The translations under genes were made by a program, and so were the position numbers. A model generated the notes under the pieces. That model ran no database searches and had not been told where the DNA came from. It saw nothing but the letters and a program-made list of their open reading frames with translations. From Allorhizobium sonneratiae (lineage in GTDB: Bacteria > Pseudomonadota > Alphaproteobacteria > Rhizobiales > Rhizobiaceae): a stretch of DNA of 64,000 nucleotides. The stretch covers positions 111,226-175,225 of the forward strand of contig NZ_JAMKOJ010000008.1 in the NCBI RefSeq assembly GCF_023700755.1, in the 5' to 3' direction. Below, in pieces: positions 62,739 to 64,000 of this stretch (the first letter of the stretch is position 1; each line of letters begins with the position of its first letter).

Positions 62739-63388
62739 AAGCTCTGGAACATGTCCAGCACAAGCAGAGAAGGGTATGGGTCATGGCGGCAAGCCTGAAG
62801 GGTTTCCCGAAGATTGGTGCATGTGTGCTGCTGCCTCTGATGGCGGCGGGTCTTGCGGCCTGTGGCACAACCTCGCGCGATACCTATGATCTGGCAAGCC
62901 TGCGTGTCGCAGCCCAAGGCCGTGCTCTGCCCAAACGGCAGTTGCTGATCGCCAATCCGACTGCATTGAAAGCTTTCGACAGCAACATGATTGTCGTTCG
63001 GGTTTCGGGCACGGAAATGCAGTATCTGGCCGGTTCGCAATGGAGCGACACGCTGCCGAACATGGTGCAGGCAAAACTGGTTGCTGCCTTTGAAAACACC
63101 GGCAAGCTCGGCGGTGTCGGTGAGCCGGGACAGGGATTGGCGGTCGATGATCAGCTGCTGACTGATATCCGGACCTTTGAGATTGACACCAACGGACCGG
63201 CGCGCGCCAATGTTGCCATTTCGGTGAAACTGCTCAACGATCGCAACGGCACCGTGATTTCACAAAAGCTGTTTTCAGCCACCGTGCCGGTGAAGGGCGA
63301 GGGACGCCAGGCGATGATCGATGCCCTGTCCGGCGCCTTCTCTCAGGTTAGCTCCGATATCGTGACCTGGACGCTTGCCAGTCTGTGA
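62735..63388 (+). CDS. ABC-type transport auxiliary lipoprotein (PqiC-like)
   Basis: A 217-residue lipoprotein with a lipobox LAAC (acylated Cys about residue 43) after a long N-terminus. The segments TYDLASL, KRQLLIANPTALKAFDSNMIVV, YLAGSQWSDTLPNMVQAKLVAAFE and LLTDIRTFEID are typical of the PqiC/auxiliary lipoprotein family. It probably links the MCE tube to the outer membrane. The ATG at 62735 overlaps the mlaD stop (ATGA). Confidence 0.88.
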   Translation: MKALEHVQHKQRRVWVMAASLKGFPKIGACVLLPLMAAGLAACGTTSRDTYDLASLRVAAQGRALPKRQLLIANPTALKAFDSNMIVVRVSGTEMQYLAGSQWSDTLPNMVQAKLVAAFENTGKLGGVGEPGQGLAVDDQLLTDIRTFEIDTNGPARANVAISVKLLNDRNGTVISQKLFSATVPVKGEGRQAMIDALSGAFSQVSSDIVTWTLASL

Positions 63389-63424
63389 ACAAGCGACCGG
63401 TGGCGTGAGTGATCGTGGTGGTTT

Positions 63425-63697
63425 TTATCGCAGCCGGATCACGACCGGCACTTTGGCAGCTTGGCGCGCGATATAGAGATGAATGGTTGCCGGGGGCTGG
63501 GAATAGCGCCAGGCGCGGGCGCCGTGGCTCAGCAGCAAATTCATCAGTTCCCGTGTCTTTGCACGGGGACGATTGATACCGAGATCGGCGAGGCGGATGG
63601 CAGCGTCATGAAGCGGTGACAGGCTGGCTCTCGGGTTATAGGTAAAGGGATGCACGGAGGCTTCTTCCGGTCCTCGGTGATTTTCGTTGCTGGCCAT
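63425..63697 (-). CDS. Small hypothetical protein
   Basis: A 90-residue protein with no signal peptide or membrane segment. Segments: ASLSPLHDAAIRLADLGINRPRAKTRELMNLLLSHG (read in part) and a basic end VVIRLR. No family is recognised. ATG at 63697 has GAGGA upstream; an in-frame start at 63715 is less likely. Confidence 0.55.
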   Translation of the reverse strand: MASNENHRGPEEASVHPFTYNPRASLSPLHDAAIRLADLGINRPRAKTRELMNLLLSHGARAWRYSQPPATIHLYIARQAAKVPVVIRLR

Positions 63698-63853
63698 TGT
63701 GATCCTCGTACTCATAACTTTATTTCGAGGTTCTGAAGCGATGCTGGCCGAAAGTGTCGTGCAGTTTCGCTTCGATTTTGTACATAACAGTTTGCGTCCT
63801 GTAGCCTTTCAGTGTTTCACGGAAACCTTGAAAGGCTTTAACTCTTTGTTTTT

Positions 63854-63967
63854 CCGCATTTCCGGACGGAAAACCGTTTCACACTTTTCCTGGAATTGCG
63901 CTAACTCTCTGGTTTCACACAACTCCAGACGCAAAACCGTGTGACGATTTTGCTGGAATTGCTCTAG
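63854..63967. repeat. Dispersed palindromic repeat, two adjacent copies
   Basis: The first part (63854-63901, CGCATTTCCGGACGGAAAAC...CACTTTTCCTGGAATTGC) closely matches the reverse complement of the units in the ilvD array. A second, diverged half (CTCCAGACGCAAAACCGTG...TTTTGCTGGAATTGCTCTAG) follows. The form resembles common rhizobial intergenic elements. The rest of 63698-64000 holds no gene I can support. Confidence 0.8.
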
Positions 63968-64000
63968 GGGATTCCATGGGATTGACGGCCCGGATGCCCC

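Overview
The window reads as chromosomal DNA of an alphaproteobacterium of the order Hyphomicrobiales (Rhizobiales), most like the Brucellaceae (Brucella/Ochrobactrum and relatives). This is inferred from gene content: a CckA-type hybrid kinase, an ATP12-type F1 assembly chaperone behind crcB and an RluC-type synthase, a Brucella-style fucose-permease-family glucose/galactose transporter, an aerobic cobalamin (CobN) pathway, and rhizobial-type palindromic intergenic repeats. Coding density is high. I see no rRNA, tRNA, insertion sequence, prophage or CRISPR array.

Layout. 1-4.3 kb: the 3' part of argS and a large SPOR-domain envelope protein. 4.4-9.0 kb: a zinc-homeostasis block with a COG0523 GTPase, znuA, znuC, znuB and zur, and two candidate Zur operators. 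9.0-16.8 kb: a diguanylate cyclase, an AT-rich gene-free stretch, a Tat-exported cyclic-nucleotide phosphodiesterase, an asparaginase with a lectin-like tail next to a DUF1203 protein, and small exported proteins. 16.9-22.0 kb: two tandem SPINDLY/OGT-like glycosyltransferases and the MsrPQ periplasmic methionine-sulfoxide repair pair. 22.3-24.6 kb: a seven-unit 54-bp hairpin repeat array directly upstream of ilvD. 24.6-29.1 kb: a VOC protein with a MerR-type promoter, a YciI protein, purB, DUF2259 and rpe. 29.4-33.5 kb: crcB, a pseudouridine synthase, a HAD phosphatase, the ATP12 chaperone and a peptidoglycan-binding protein.

33.5-50.9 kb is the cobalamin region. A long AdoCbl-type riboswitch precedes a small membrane protein, cobP, cobW, cobN and cobO. 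After an EamA protein, a dipeptidase and a TSUP permease come cbiX, a fused cobH, cobL, cobI, a fused cbiG-cobJ and cobM. Many of these genes overlap by a few bases, so coupled translation is likely. cobG, cobK, cobF and the late-pathway genes are not in the window.

51.0-64.0 kb: the sugar transporter, a FliO-like membrane protein divergent from cckA, a nucleoside hydrolase, an LpxH-like phosphoesterase and a four-gene Mla/MCE lipid-transport operon (STAS-MlaE, MlaF, MlaD, PqiC-like lipoprotein). Three families of dispersed or tandem palindromic repeats lie between the genes. One has a base-pair-preserving difference between its two copies, and another seems to be the source of the tandem array before ilvD.
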